Assembly (NCBI GenBank): GCA_025935595.1
Contig: JAICUZ010000015.1
Location: 1-21,155, forward strand
Reading direction: 5' to 3'
Source of the DNA: Burkholderiales bacterium
Lineage (GTDB): Bacteria; Actinomycetota; Thermoleophilia; Gaiellales; Gaiellaceae
Length of the DNA: 21,155 nt
The notes below the pieces were generated by a model. It was not told the DNA's origin and did not search any database. It worked only from the letters and a program-made list of their open reading frames with translations. Shown one piece after another: positions 8,658 through 15,401 of this stretch (within the stretch, counting starts at the first letter, position 1; each line of letters starts with the position of its first letter). The position numbers and the translations under genes were made by a program.

Positions 8658-10337
8658 CTAGCGCCGGTACCTGAAGGACACGCTGCGCTCCGACGTTCCG
8701 ACCTCGCTCGCGACCAGCAGATGCGCGATGTACGTACCTGCGAATGCGAGCGAGCCGCCGGGCAATCGGCCGTCCCACCGGATCGACTGTGCACCCGCTT
8801 GGAGCGTGGCGGCGGGAAGCGCGCGCAGCAGGACGCCGCTCGCCGTCTCGATCCGCAGCGTCACCTGCGCGGGACGCGTGAGCGTGAAGCCGGCGCTCAC
8901 GGCCGCGCGCGCCGATCGCGGAACGGTGAGCCCCTGCAGGGTGGTGTCGAACCGGAACGTGCGCTCGATCGTCGACGTTCGGCCGAGGTCGTCGACCGCC
9001 GACACGTCCCACCGCCAGGTGCCCTCGTGGTCGAAGGTCGTCGCCGTGAACACGTACGTGCCAGGTGTGTGCGCAACGGCGCCCTCGAGCGCGTGCTGCG
9101 CACCGTCTGGCCCGACGAGCGTCGACGTCACCGTCGAGGGGCGCACGATCTTGTAGGAGAGCGGCTCGGCCGTCAGGCCGGGCTCGCCCGTGAGGAGCGG
9201 CAACGCCGGTTCGGGCGCGTAGACGCCGAAGTAGTGGACGAGCAGCGCCTCCTTGACGCCGCGCTCGGTGCGGCCGCTCGGGCGGTTGAGCAACCGACCG
9301 TCGAACGCGGCCGTGACGTCGTCGCCGGTGTCGAGGCCGGCGGCGGTGACCGCGCCGAGGCGAACGAGCGCCTGGGCGAGCTCGAAGCTCGTCAGTCCCG
9401 AGCTGTAGCCGGGGCGTCCACCGTCGACGGCGACGAGGACGATGCGGCCGTCGGCGAGCTGCCCGACGGCGGCGCGTGCGGTTCTCGCGCCGACCTGGTC
9501 GTTCGTGAAGTCCTCGAGCGAACGGAAGACCGCCTTGCCGCCCCGGACGAGCACCGGTCCGCCGCCGAGCGCGGCGATCACGCCGTCCCACGCCGGCTGC
9601 AGCCCGAGCCGGCTGTGGATCGACGTTCCGACCGGTGCTTCGGCCTGGAGCTTCGCCGCTGCGCCGCCGGCCGCCATCAGCACCGCGCCGCCCGGCGGGA
9701 TCGGCTCGCCGCCGCCCACCGCGGTCGCGGTGACGACGCCCGCGAGATCCGCATTCGGCGCAGTCGGCGGAAAGACGCCGAGCACCGCTTCCGCCGCTCC
9801 GGCGACGGCGGGCGTCCGCGGGCCGTACGCGGCGGTGAAGAGGACGGTCTGCCCGGGGGCCGGCGGTGCATTGAGACCGGCCAGCGTCCGCCGCTGCCCC
9901 GTCCCCTGCCAGATGCCGAAAAGCTTCACGCGGTCGACGTGCAGCGTCCCGGTCGCGTCGATGCCGATCGAGCTTCGGCTCGCGAGCGGTGGCTGCGCGA
10001 TCAGCCCGCCGTCGATCCAGATCCCGCTGGGCCGGCCGTCGGCGCGGACGAAGTCGCCGTCGATCCCGACCGCCGTCGCCGTCTGGGAGACGTCCCGCTC
10101 GATCTGCGTGACCGGCTCGAGGCCACCCGTGAGCGTCCCGCGCGCGAGGACCGGAGCGAGCGCGTAGAGCCCGCCGGGACGCGGCGCGGTGATCACGTGC
10201 ACGACGACGACGCCGTGCGGCGTGAACGACACCGTACGGTCGTACGTGACTCCGGGCAGCAGCTGCGTGCCTTGCGCGGCGGCCGTCGGCGCGAACGCGG
10301 CCGTGAGCACGAGGATGATCGCGGCGCGGGCGAGCAT
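8658..10337 (-). CDS. Secreted phosphodiester-glycosidase (NAGPA)-like protein with FlgD-type Ig domain
   Basis: The 559-residue protein opens with a signal peptide (about 1-21, ending TAAAQG). Residues 85-368 resemble the NAGPA/phosphodiester glycosidase domain (PF09992): GIDGDFVRADGRPSGIWIDG (91-110), a Gly-rich GGGPVLVRGGK (258-268), RTARAAVGQL (285-294), VDGGRPGYSSGLTSFELAQ (304-322) and LDTGDDVTAAF (335-345). A beta-rich linker follows, then a C-terminal domain (about 485-557) with IRWDGRLPGG and AGTYIAHL, typical of the FlgD-like Ig fold. The family cleaves sugar phosphodiester bonds; an extracellular or wall location is expected. The usual LDGGGS motif is changed to LDTGDD, so activity is uncertain. 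It is the first gene of a leftward series and diverges from the secreted-protein gene at 10444. Confidence 0.8.
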   Translation of the reverse strand: MLARAAIILVLTAAFAPTAAAQGTQLLPGVTYDRTVSFTPHGVVVVHVITAPRPGGLYALAPVLARGTLTGGLEPVTQIERDVSQTATAVGIDGDFVRADGRPSGIWIDGGLIAQPPLASRSSIGIDATGTLHVDRVKLFGIWQGTGQRRTLAGLNAPPAPGQTVLFTAAYGPRTPAVAGAAEAVLGVFPPTAPNADLAGVVTATAVGGGEPIPPGGAVLMAAGGAAAKLQAEAPVGTSIHSRLGLQPAWDGVIAALGGGPVLVRGGKAVFRSLEDFTNDQVGARTARAAVGQLADGRIVLVAVDGGRPGYSSGLTSFELAQALVRLGAVTAAGLDTGDDVTAAFDGRLLNRPSGRTERGVKEALLVHYFGVYAPEPALPLLTGEPGLTAEPLSYKIVRPSTVTSTLVGPDGAQHALEGAVAHTPGTYVFTATTFDHEGTWRWDVSAVDDLGRTSTIERTFRFDTTLQGLTVPRSARAAVSAGFTLTRPAQVTLRIETASGVLLRALPAATLQAGAQSIRWDGRLPGGSLAFAGTYIAHLLVASEVGTSERSVSFRYRR

Positions 10338-10443
10338 GCCTCGTTCGAGGGTAGCGGTATTACGTCGGGCTTACACCGGCTTCGCCCGCGCCACATCACC
10401 GGCAATGACCCTTTGCGCCGACCACGCGATCGGAGGGAGAGAA
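10338..10443. promoter_or_regulatory. Divergent intergenic spacer between two secreted-protein genes
   Basis: These 106 bp separate the starts of two divergent genes, so promoters for both should lie here. On the minus strand a TACCCT hexamer (10353-10348), fitting the actinobacterial -10 pattern TAnnnT, lies 10 bases before the ATG at 10337, which would give a nearly leaderless message. Its -35 region is weak. On the plus strand no convincing -35/-10 pair was found, only a good ribosome site near the ATG. Position supports the role more than motif quality does. Confidence 0.35.
10432..10437 (+). promoter_or_regulatory. Strong Shine-Dalgarno site that fixes the start of the secreted protein
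   Basis: GGAGGG lies 6 bases before the ATG at 10444. The frame is open further upstream, but this site plus the signal peptide beginning at that ATG decide the start. It is the clearest ribosome site in the window. Confidence 0.8.
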
Positions 10444-11178
10444 ATGCGCAAGGTGGTTCTCACGATGGCCGGTCTCGCCGCACTCGTGACGACGAGCGTC
10501 GCCGTCGCGCACGGGATCGAAGGGGCGAAGACCGCCAAGGCCGTCGCCGCGACGTTCTCCGCATCGGCGGGGACGACCACGTCTCGGTCGTGCACGACGA
10601 CAGACGGCAAGACGATCACGGTGACCGACGGGAAGTACACGGGCACCGCGACGGGAGACGCGGACCTGGCAGGCGCGATCACCCTGCGCGTGCGCAGTGT
10701 CGTCAACACGACCGACAAGGTCGGGACCGTGAGCGGCGCGTTCCGCATCGACGTCACCGGACGCGACACACACGGGGCGTTTTCGAGCGTCTACGACAAC
10801 GGCGCGATCGCCGGGCTCGCAACAGCCCGCGCACATGATCCGGGCTCGAGGATCGTCGGCAACCTCTCGGCGACGTTCGACCCCGCCTCCGGGTTCGCCG
10901 CCGGCTCGAAGATCGGCGGCGGCACGAACGGCGGCTCGGCGGTCGAGCTCGGGCGCGGCTCGTGCAAGCCGGCTCAGACGCATCCGGAGCACAGCGCGGC
11001 GCGCGGGGTCGCGACGCTGACGCCGACGACCGTTACGGTGGCCGGCCTTCAGTGCAACCTGCCGGCCGACAAGGCCGCGGACATCAACGCGAAGTTCAAG
11101 ACGGGCGACAGGGTCGAGATCCGCTGCGCGTTCGCGAACAACGCGAACACCCTGACCCGCATCGAGAAGCGTCGTTGA
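10444..11178 (+). CDS. Secreted protein of unknown function, beta-rich, two domains
   Basis: I do not recognise a named family with certainty. The 244-residue product starts with a signal peptide (MRKVVLTMAGLAALVTTSVA, cleavage near VAHG). Residues 40-175 are rich in Thr, Ser and Gly with alternating polar and hydrophobic residues typical of a beta-barrel or jelly roll (YTGTATGDADLAGAITLRVR, GAFRIDV, RIVGNLSATFD). Residues 186-242 form a small second domain, ARGVATLTPTTVTVAGLQC to VGD-like FKTGDRVEIRCAF, resembling OB-fold DUF5666-type modules. The four Cys after the signal peptide (50, 174, 204, 228) could form one disulphide per domain. No catalytic motif is visible. It has its own ribosome site and is followed, 40 bp later, by the DUF2277 gene. 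An extracellular or cell-surface role is likely. Confidence 0.75.
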   Translation: MRKVVLTMAGLAALVTTSVAVAHGIEGAKTAKAVAATFSASAGTTTSRSCTTTDGKTITVTDGKYTGTATGDADLAGAITLRVRSVVNTTDKVGTVSGAFRIDVTGRDTHGAFSSVYDNGAIAGLATARAHDPGSRIVGNLSATFDPASGFAAGSKIGGGTNGGSAVELGRGSCKPAQTHPEHSAARGVATLTPTTVTVAGLQCNLPADKAADINAKFKTGDRVEIRCAFANNANTLTRIEKRR

Positions 11179-11187
11179 GCTGGGTGT

Positions 11188-11227
11188 CCGGCATGTGCCC
11201 CGGGTCTACACTCGGGGCATGTGCCGG
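11188..11227 (+). promoter_or_regulatory. Inverted repeat with a -10 box in its loop, covering the DUF2277 start codon
   Basis: Arms 11188-11202 and 11213-11227 pair over 13 of 15 positions, with two central mismatches. The 10-base loop contains TACACT (11207-11212), a fair -10 hexamer. The ATG at 11219 lies in the right arm, 6 bases after the hexamer, where transcription would be expected to begin, so the message would be leaderless. The 10-mer GGCATGTGCC occurs in both arms as a direct repeat 26 bp apart (11190 and 11216). It could be a double operator, a structured 5' end, or a terminator for the gene before it. No good -35 was found. Confidence 0.45.
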
Positions 11228-11494
11228 AACATCCGCATCCTCTACAACTTCTCGCCTCCCACCACCGACGACGAGGTGCACGCAGCCGCGGAGCAGTTCG
11301 TTCGCAAGGTGAGCGGGATGACGAAGCCGTCGAAGGCAAACGAAGAGACGTTCGCGAAAGCGATCGACGAGGTCTCCGCGATCACGACGCGCCTGCTGTC
11401 GGAGCTCGTGACCACCGCTCCGCCCCGCGATCGTGAGGTCGAGGCGGCGAAGCGCAAGGCGCGCTCGGCGACACGCTTCGGCGCCGCTGCGTGA
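11219..11494 (+). CDS. DUF2277 family protein
   Basis: The 91-residue product matches DUF2277 (PF10041): MCRNIRILYNFSPPTTDDEV at the start, then VRKVSGMTKPSKANEETFAK and ELVTTAPPRDREVEAAKRKA. No membrane segment or signal is present, so it is cytoplasmic, and the predicted fold is mainly helical. The function of the family is unknown; the conserved SGMTKPSKAN and TTAPPR motifs resemble those retained for binding a nucleic acid or phosphate ligand, but that is a guess. The ATG at 11219 is chosen because the family N-terminus begins there; an in-frame GTG at 11195 adds eight residues outside the family pattern. The stop overlaps the next start as GTGA, so it is coupled to the histidine-phosphatase homologue. 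Confidence 0.9.
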   Translation: MCRNIRILYNFSPPTTDDEVHAAAEQFVRKVSGMTKPSKANEETFAKAIDEVSAITTRLLSELVTTAPPRDREVEAAKRKARSATRFGAAA

Positions 11495-12024
11495 CGACGG
11501 TCGTCTTCGAGACCCACTCGACCAGCGAGCACAACGAAGCCGGGATCGCGACCGGATGGCTCGGGGGTGCGCTGTCGGCCGTAGGCCGGGCGCAAGCGGC
11601 CGAGCTCGGCGAGCGGCGACGCAACGACGGGATCGAGCTCGTCGTCGCCTCGGATCTCTGGCGTGCCGTCGAGACGGCGGCGATCGCGTTCGAGGACAGC
11701 GCGATCCCGCTCCGCGTCGACTGGCGGCTTCGCGAGTGCGACTACGGGGATCTGAACGGCATGCCGCGCCCGCTGCTCGACGAGCAGCGCGTGCGTCGCG
11801 TCGACGAGCCGTGGCCGGGTGGCGAGTCGTGGCGACAAGCCGTTGCCCGCGTCTCGTCGTTCCTGGACGGAGTGCGCGGGCAGCGTGTGCTGGTGATCGG
11901 CCACGTCGCGACCCGGTGGGCGCTCGACCATCGCGTGTACGGCCGGTCGCTCGACGAGCTCGCCGCCGCGGAGTTCGATTGGCGGCCCGGCTGGGAGTAC
12001 GAGCTTGACACCGTGTCTGCCTAG
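11491..12024 (+). CDS. Histidine phosphatase superfamily protein with altered RHG motif
   Basis: This 177-residue protein has the phosphoglycerate mutase-like fold. The usual RHGET motif is replaced by THSTS in VFETHSTSEHNEAGIATGW: catalytic His9 remains, but the phosphate-binding Arg before it is Thr8. Other core residues are present: R58 in SDLWRAVETA, E82 in LRECDYGDLNG and H138 in VLVIGHVATRWALDH. A phosphatase or mutase acting on a small phosphorylated substrate is likely, with weakened or changed phosphate binding. The GTG start overlaps the DUF2277 stop by 4 bases, so the two are co-translated and probably functionally linked. A promoter for the following PadR gene begins inside its last codons. 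Confidence 0.87.
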   Translation: MTTVVFETHSTSEHNEAGIATGWLGGALSAVGRAQAAELGERRRNDGIELVVASDLWRAVETAAIAFEDSAIPLRVDWRLRECDYGDLNGMPRPLLDEQRVRRVDEPWPGGESWRQAVARVSSFLDGVRGQRVLVIGHVATRWALDHRVYGRSLDELAAAEFDWRPGWEYELDTVSA

Positions 12025-12033
12025 GCATAGGCT
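12005..12033 (+). promoter_or_regulatory. Sigma-70-type promoter for the PadR-HAAS pair, leaderless
   Basis: A perfect TTGACA (12005-12010) is followed, after 17 bases, by TAGGCT (12028-12033), which fits the TAnnnT pattern of high-GC actinobacterial -10 boxes. Transcription should begin near 12040-12042, on or next to the PadR ATG at 12042, so the message would have no leader and indeed no ribosome site is seen. The -35 box lies within the last codons of the histidine-phosphatase gene. Confidence 0.6.
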
Positions 12034-12041
12034 GTCGATGT

Positions 12042-12362
12042 ATGGAGGGAGACGCACTTCGCGGGCACCTGGAGCTGCTGCTGCTCGCCGCACTGGCGAG
12101 CGAGGAGCAGCACGGGTATGCGCTGATCGAATGGTTGCGCACCCAGAGCGAAGGCGCGCTCGACCTCGGCGAGGGGAGCGTCTACCCCGCCCTGCGCCGG
12201 CTCGAGGCAGCCGGCTGGGTCACGAGCTCCTGGCGCTCGGACGGCGGGCGGCGGAAGCGAATCTATCGCCTCACGAAGCGCGGCGAAGAGCGTCTGCGGC
12301 GCGAGCGCGAAGGTTGGGACGACCTCGTCCGCACCGTCGGGCTCGTCCTGGAGGCGTCATGA
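12042..12362 (+). CDS. PadR family transcriptional regulator
   Basis: The 106-residue protein has the PadR winged-helix domain: LELLLLAALASEEQHGYALI (helix 1-2), GEGSVYPALRRLEAAGWV (recognition helix) and the wing KRIYRLTKRG. The C-terminal helix (about 83-104) is short, as in subfamily-2 PadR proteins, and would form the dimer. These proteins usually repress their own operon and a neighbouring transporter or stress gene, and respond to small ligands or to a partner. The stop overlaps the next ATG as ATGA, a tight pairing with a HAAS-domain membrane protein that recurs widely. It appears to be transcribed from its own leaderless promoter and is therefore likely autoregulated; no clear palindromic operator was found. 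Confidence 0.94.
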   Translation: MEGDALRGHLELLLLAALASEEQHGYALIEWLRTQSEGALDLGEGSVYPALRRLEAAGWVTSSWRSDGGRRKRIYRLTKRGEERLRREREGWDDLVRTVGLVLEAS

Positions 12363-12859
12363 GCGACGCGGAGACGTACCTGCGGGAGCTGCGCCGAGCA
12401 TTGCCGGTCGGCTATCGCCGCCGCTTCGTGGCGGAGGTGCGCGACCATTTCGAGTCGGCGGTCGCCGCAGAGGCGGGGCACGGAATGCCACGGCCAGAGG
12501 CGGAGCGGCTGACGATCGAGCGGCTCGGGCCGCCGCGCGCCGTCGCCGATCAGCTGGTCGCCGACCTGGGGAGCGGCGCGCTCGGCCCGGTCGGCCGGCT
12601 GTCCGCCGCCTTGACGGCGACCCGTCTCGCTGCGGTCGCCGTGTTGGTGCTCGCGGTCGGTGTCGCCGTCGCGGTGATCGACGTGCGCTCGACCGCCAAG
12701 ACTCCGACCGTGCAACGCGCGCCGGAGTCGCCGGCAGTCAGAAACGGCGTGGAGATCCGCCGACTCGTCTTGACGCTCACGCATGCGCAAGCGACGAAGC
12801 AGCAGTGGGTCGGCGTCACGCCTGTCCGGATTCTCCGCCTGACGCAGACTGCACCGTAA
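12359..12859 (+). CDS. HAAS-domain membrane protein, partner of PadR
   Basis: The 166-residue product has an N-terminal helical HAAS/DUF1700-like domain (1-70) with YLRELRRALP, EVRDHFESAV and ERLGPPRAVADQL. One transmembrane helix (about 88-108) follows, then a 55-residue tail predicted to lie outside the membrane. HAAS domains are typically encoded directly after PadR genes and are thought to pass a signal to, or sequester, the regulator. Here the ATG overlaps the PadR stop (ATGA). The C-terminal tail, ending with VLTLTHAQATKQQWVGVTP, matches nothing I recognise and could be a small sensor. Only 16 bp separate its stop from that of the convergent EamA gene, with no obvious terminator. Confidence 0.82.
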   Translation: MSDAETYLRELRRALPVGYRRRFVAEVRDHFESAVAAEAGHGMPRPEAERLTIERLGPPRAVADQLVADLGSGALGPVGRLSAALTATRLAAVAVLVLAVGVAVAVIDVRSTAKTPTVQRAPESPAVRNGVEIRRLVLTLTHAQATKQQWVGVTPVRILRLTQTAP

Positions 12860-12875
12860 GCGCTGGCGTCTCGAG

Positions 12876-13721
12876 CTAGGCGCGGATCGCGCTCAAGAGC
12901 GCCACGCAGAGAGCGATCAGCGTGATCCCGACGACCTGGGCTTGTCGCAGCCGCTCACGGAACATCACGAATGCTGCAAGCGCTGCGAAGGCGGCAAACT
13001 GCGAAGCGAGCACGGCGCTGACGGCGACGCTGTGACGAGCGCCGAGGGAAAAGGCCGTAAAGCCCGCGACCTCGCACACGCCGGACGTCAGCACGAGCGG
13101 TACCGCCGCCGCCTCGATCCTGACCCGCCGAGTAGCCAGTAGCGGCAGCGCGACGACCGCGACGCCCACGAGGCGCGGCGGAATCACCGCCCAGACGAGC
13201 GGCAGGGCGTTGGAGACTCGAGCAGTCGCGAACAGGCCGACACCGAAGCTGCATGCCGCCGCGCCCGCGAGCAGCGTGGCTTCGATCGGGTGGGCGCCGG
13301 CACGATCGTCGGTGGACGTGAGGCTCGCGAGAACCACACCGACCACGATCAGCCCGAGGAGAATCGCGGACGAGACGCCGAGGGCCTCGCCGGTCGCGAC
13401 CGCAAGGAGCGCCGCGATCGCACCCTCCGTGGAGCTGATCGGCGCGACGATCGACACCTTCCCGCGGCTCATCGCCTCGTACGCGAGCAGCAGCCCGGCC
13501 ACGTTGCCGGCGCCGGCCAGGCCGATCCACGTCAGCTCGGTCGCATGAAGGTCTCGGGGAATGCCCGACAGCGCCGCGACGGGTGCAGTCACCGTCAGGC
13601 CGATCAGCATCACCCAGGCGAGAACGGAACGCGCGCCGATGCGTCGGCTCGCCTGCGCGGCACACAGCGTGGCCGCCGCCCAGCAAAGCGCCGCGCCGAG
13701 CCCCGCCACGATCGCGATCAC
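12876..13721 (-). CDS. EamA/DMT-superfamily transporter
   Basis: The 281-residue product has about ten hydrophobic helices in two repeats of five, as in drug/metabolite transporters of the EamA type. The N-terminal repeat opens VIAIVAGLGAALCWAAATL and contains NVAGLLLAYEAMSRGKVSIV followed by SSTEGAIAALLAVATGEALG, a typical EamA signature; the second repeat ends with ASQFAAFAALAAFVMFRERL. The frame is open to 13946, but that extension is Arg/Ser-rich; the GTG at 13719-13721 starts exactly before the first helix, 13 bp after the mqnA stop. Its substrate cannot be read from sequence. It is the last gene of the menaquinone block, which may be chance or may suggest export of a metabolite. Confidence 0.85.
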   Translation of the reverse strand: MIAIVAGLGAALCWAAATLCAAQASRRIGARSVLAWVMLIGLTVTAPVAALSGIPRDLHATELTWIGLAGAGNVAGLLLAYEAMSRGKVSIVAPISSTEGAIAALLAVATGEALGVSSAILLGLIVVGVVLASLTSTDDRAGAHPIEATLLAGAAACSFGVGLFATARVSNALPLVWAVIPPRLVGVAVVALPLLATRRVRIEAAAVPLVLTSGVCEVAGFTAFSLGARHSVAVSAVLASQFAAFAALAAFVMFRERLRQAQVVGITLIALCVALLSAIRA

Positions 13722-13734
13722 TGAGGAGTGACCG

Positions 13735-14499
13735 TCAGACCGGCGCGCCGGCCGCGCTGATGAACCGCAGCTCCGGCACCTCCGCGAGCTCGCCGACTTC
13801 GTGCGCCATCTCGAGGAACGTGTACAGCCCCGCGCGCTCGCGCGGACCGAAGCGGTAGCGCAGCTTCTCGAAGTACCGCGCGAGGAAGCCGGGCGGGTAG
13901 CCGTAGCGCTCCGACGACTCGAACGCGAGTCGCTCCGGCTCGGCACGCGCCGCGCGCACCGACTCGACCAGCGCGTCCTCGAGCTCCGGCAGGTCCGGAT
14001 GCGTCGGCTCGGGCGCCGCCCACACCGCGAACACCATCGGCAAGCCGGTGCGCTCGAGCCACAGCCGGCCGAGGTCGTGATGCGGCGTCGGATCCTCGAA
14101 CGCAGACTTCAGTGCGGCGTCGCCGATCAGCAGCTTCGCCTCTGCATCCTCGCCGAGCGGCACCTGCTCGGCGTCCGGGAACAGGACCTTCGTCAGCACG
14201 ACCGAGGTCGCCGACTCCGGCGTGACCGCGACCGACCGGATCTTCTCGAGCGGCGTCTTCGAGATCAGCTGGATCGACTCGACCGCCCCCTCGCTCGACA
14301 CGCAGAGCCGCGGTAGCAGCCGCAGCATGTCCGCATGCCGCGCGTACTCGATCGACGAGATCGGCGCGACGTCGAGCTCACCCGCGACGAGCTGCCGGTT
14401 GAGCTCCGTCGGGACGCCGACGACCTCGTCCACCTCGGCGTCGAGCCGGAAGAAGACCGGCGCCATGTTCACGTAGCCGATGCGGCCCAAGCGGATCAT
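13735..14499 (-). CDS. mqnA: Chorismate dehydratase MqnA (futalosine menaquinone pathway)
   Basis: The 254-residue protein has the periplasmic-binding-like fold of MqnA/MqnD. The N-terminus RLGRIGYVNMAPVFFRL is diagnostic for MqnA, followed by PTELNRQLVAGELDVAPISS, where family members bind the substrate, and a SVAVTPESATSVVL loop. MqnA converts chorismate to 3-enolpyruvyl-benzoate, the first step of the futalosine route to menaquinone, in the cytoplasm. Its ATG overlaps the stop of the polyprenyl synthase gene as ATGA, so the two are co-translated. No other futalosine-specific genes (mqnB, C, D, E) are visible in this window, so they must lie elsewhere if the pathway is complete. Confidence 0.93.
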   Translation of the reverse strand: MIRLGRIGYVNMAPVFFRLDAEVDEVVGVPTELNRQLVAGELDVAPISSIEYARHADMLRLLPRLCVSSEGAVESIQLISKTPLEKIRSVAVTPESATSVVLTKVLFPDAEQVPLGEDAEAKLLIGDAALKSAFEDPTPHHDLGRLWLERTGLPMVFAVWAAPEPTHPDLPELEDALVESVRAARAEPERLAFESSERYGYPPGFLARYFEKLRYRFGPRERAGLYTFLEMAHEVGELAEVPELRFISAAGAPV

Positions 14500-15401
14500 C
14501 CTGCGCGGTCCACCACGGCGTACGTCAAGGCTTCGAGCTCTTCGCGGTGTGGATGCTCACCGAGGTACGACCGCGCACGCGCGGCGTAGTCGAGCGCCCA
14601 GTCGCGCGACTGCTCGATCGCGCCGGTGGCGGCGACGCGCAGGAGCGCGCCGTCGAGCGGGCCGCCGGCGAGCGCATCGCGAACGACCTCGTCCTCGCGG
14701 GCGGCGAAGAGCAGCGGCATCGTCGGCGTTCCTTCGCGTAGGTCGGTGCCGGGGATCTTCCCCGTCTCCTGTGTCTGCCCCGCGCAGTCGAGGATGTCGT
14801 CGGCGATCTGGAACGCGAGGCCGAGCGCGACTCCGTACTGCCCCAACGACTCGTCGCCGCCGGACCCGAGCAGGCACGCAGCCTCGATCAGCTTGCCGGT
14901 CTTCAACATGCAGCGCTCGACGTACGCGTCGATCGCCGTATCGGGATCGTGCGTCTGGAGCTTCTGCATCGCCTCGCCGCGCGCGAGGCACAACGCCGCC
15001 TCGGCGAGCGTGCTGACCGCCTGGTCGTCGCCGGTCTCGACCAGCACGCCGAAGGCGCGGGCGTAGAGGTAGTCGCCGGCCGCCTTCGCGGCGTCGGCGC
15101 CGTACACCGACCAGGCGGCAGGGAGACCGCGGCGGAGGCGTGCACCGTCGACGAGGTCGTCGTGGACGAGCGTCGCCATGTGGACCATCTCGACCGCGAC
15201 TCCCGCCGCCACCGGCGGCTCACCGCGCGCCGTGAGGAAGCAGAGCAGCGGGCGGAGCCGCTTCCCGCCGGCCGCGAGCGCCTCGCCGGAGACCTCCTCC
15301 GCGAGGCCCGGCCGAGCGGCGACCGCACGCGCGAGGCCCGCCTCCACCTCGGCCATGTACGCGGCGACGCCCGGCGTGGCGTGCACCTGCGCGAGCGTCA
15401 T
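14496..15401 (-). CDS. Polyprenyl (trans-isoprenyl) diphosphate synthase
   Basis: The 301-residue enzyme shows GGKRLRP (45-51), the first aspartate-rich motif DDLVDGARLRRG (81-92) and the second, FQIADDILD (197-205), with the KTGKLIEAA segment between. These bind Mg2+ and the allylic and homoallylic diphosphates. It lengthens prenyl diphosphates and, from its place between menG and mqnA, most likely makes the side chain of menaquinone. Chain length cannot be read reliably. Start and stop both overlap neighbours by 4 bases (ATGA), with menG upstream and mqnA downstream, so the three are one translational unit. Confidence 0.94.
   Translation of the reverse strand: MTLAQVHATPGVAAYMAEVEAGLARAVAARPGLAEEVSGEALAAGGKRLRPLLCFLTARGEPPVAAGVAVEMVHMATLVHDDLVDGARLRRGLPAAWSVYGADAAKAAGDYLYARAFGVLVETGDDQAVSTLAEAALCLARGEAMQKLQTHDPDTAIDAYVERCMLKTGKLIEAACLLGSGGDESLGQYGVALGLAFQIADDILDCAGQTQETGKIPGTDLREGTPTMPLLFAAREDEVVRDALAGGPLDGALLRVAATGAIEQSRDWALDYAARARSYLGEHPHREELEALTYAVVDRAG

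Noticed and set aside
10189..10443. Upstream extension of the secreted protein
   Set aside because: A strong ribosome site and a signal peptide both place the start at 10444.
8721..10838. Very long plus-strand frame (705 codons) opposite the glycosidase-like gene
   Set aside because: High GC lowers stop frequency on the opposite strand; the product is Arg-rich with no domain, and it runs across the signal peptide region of a real gene.
12860..12875. Bidirectional terminator between the HAAS and EamA genes
   Set aside because: The 16 bp gap has no stem-loop or T-run worth calling.
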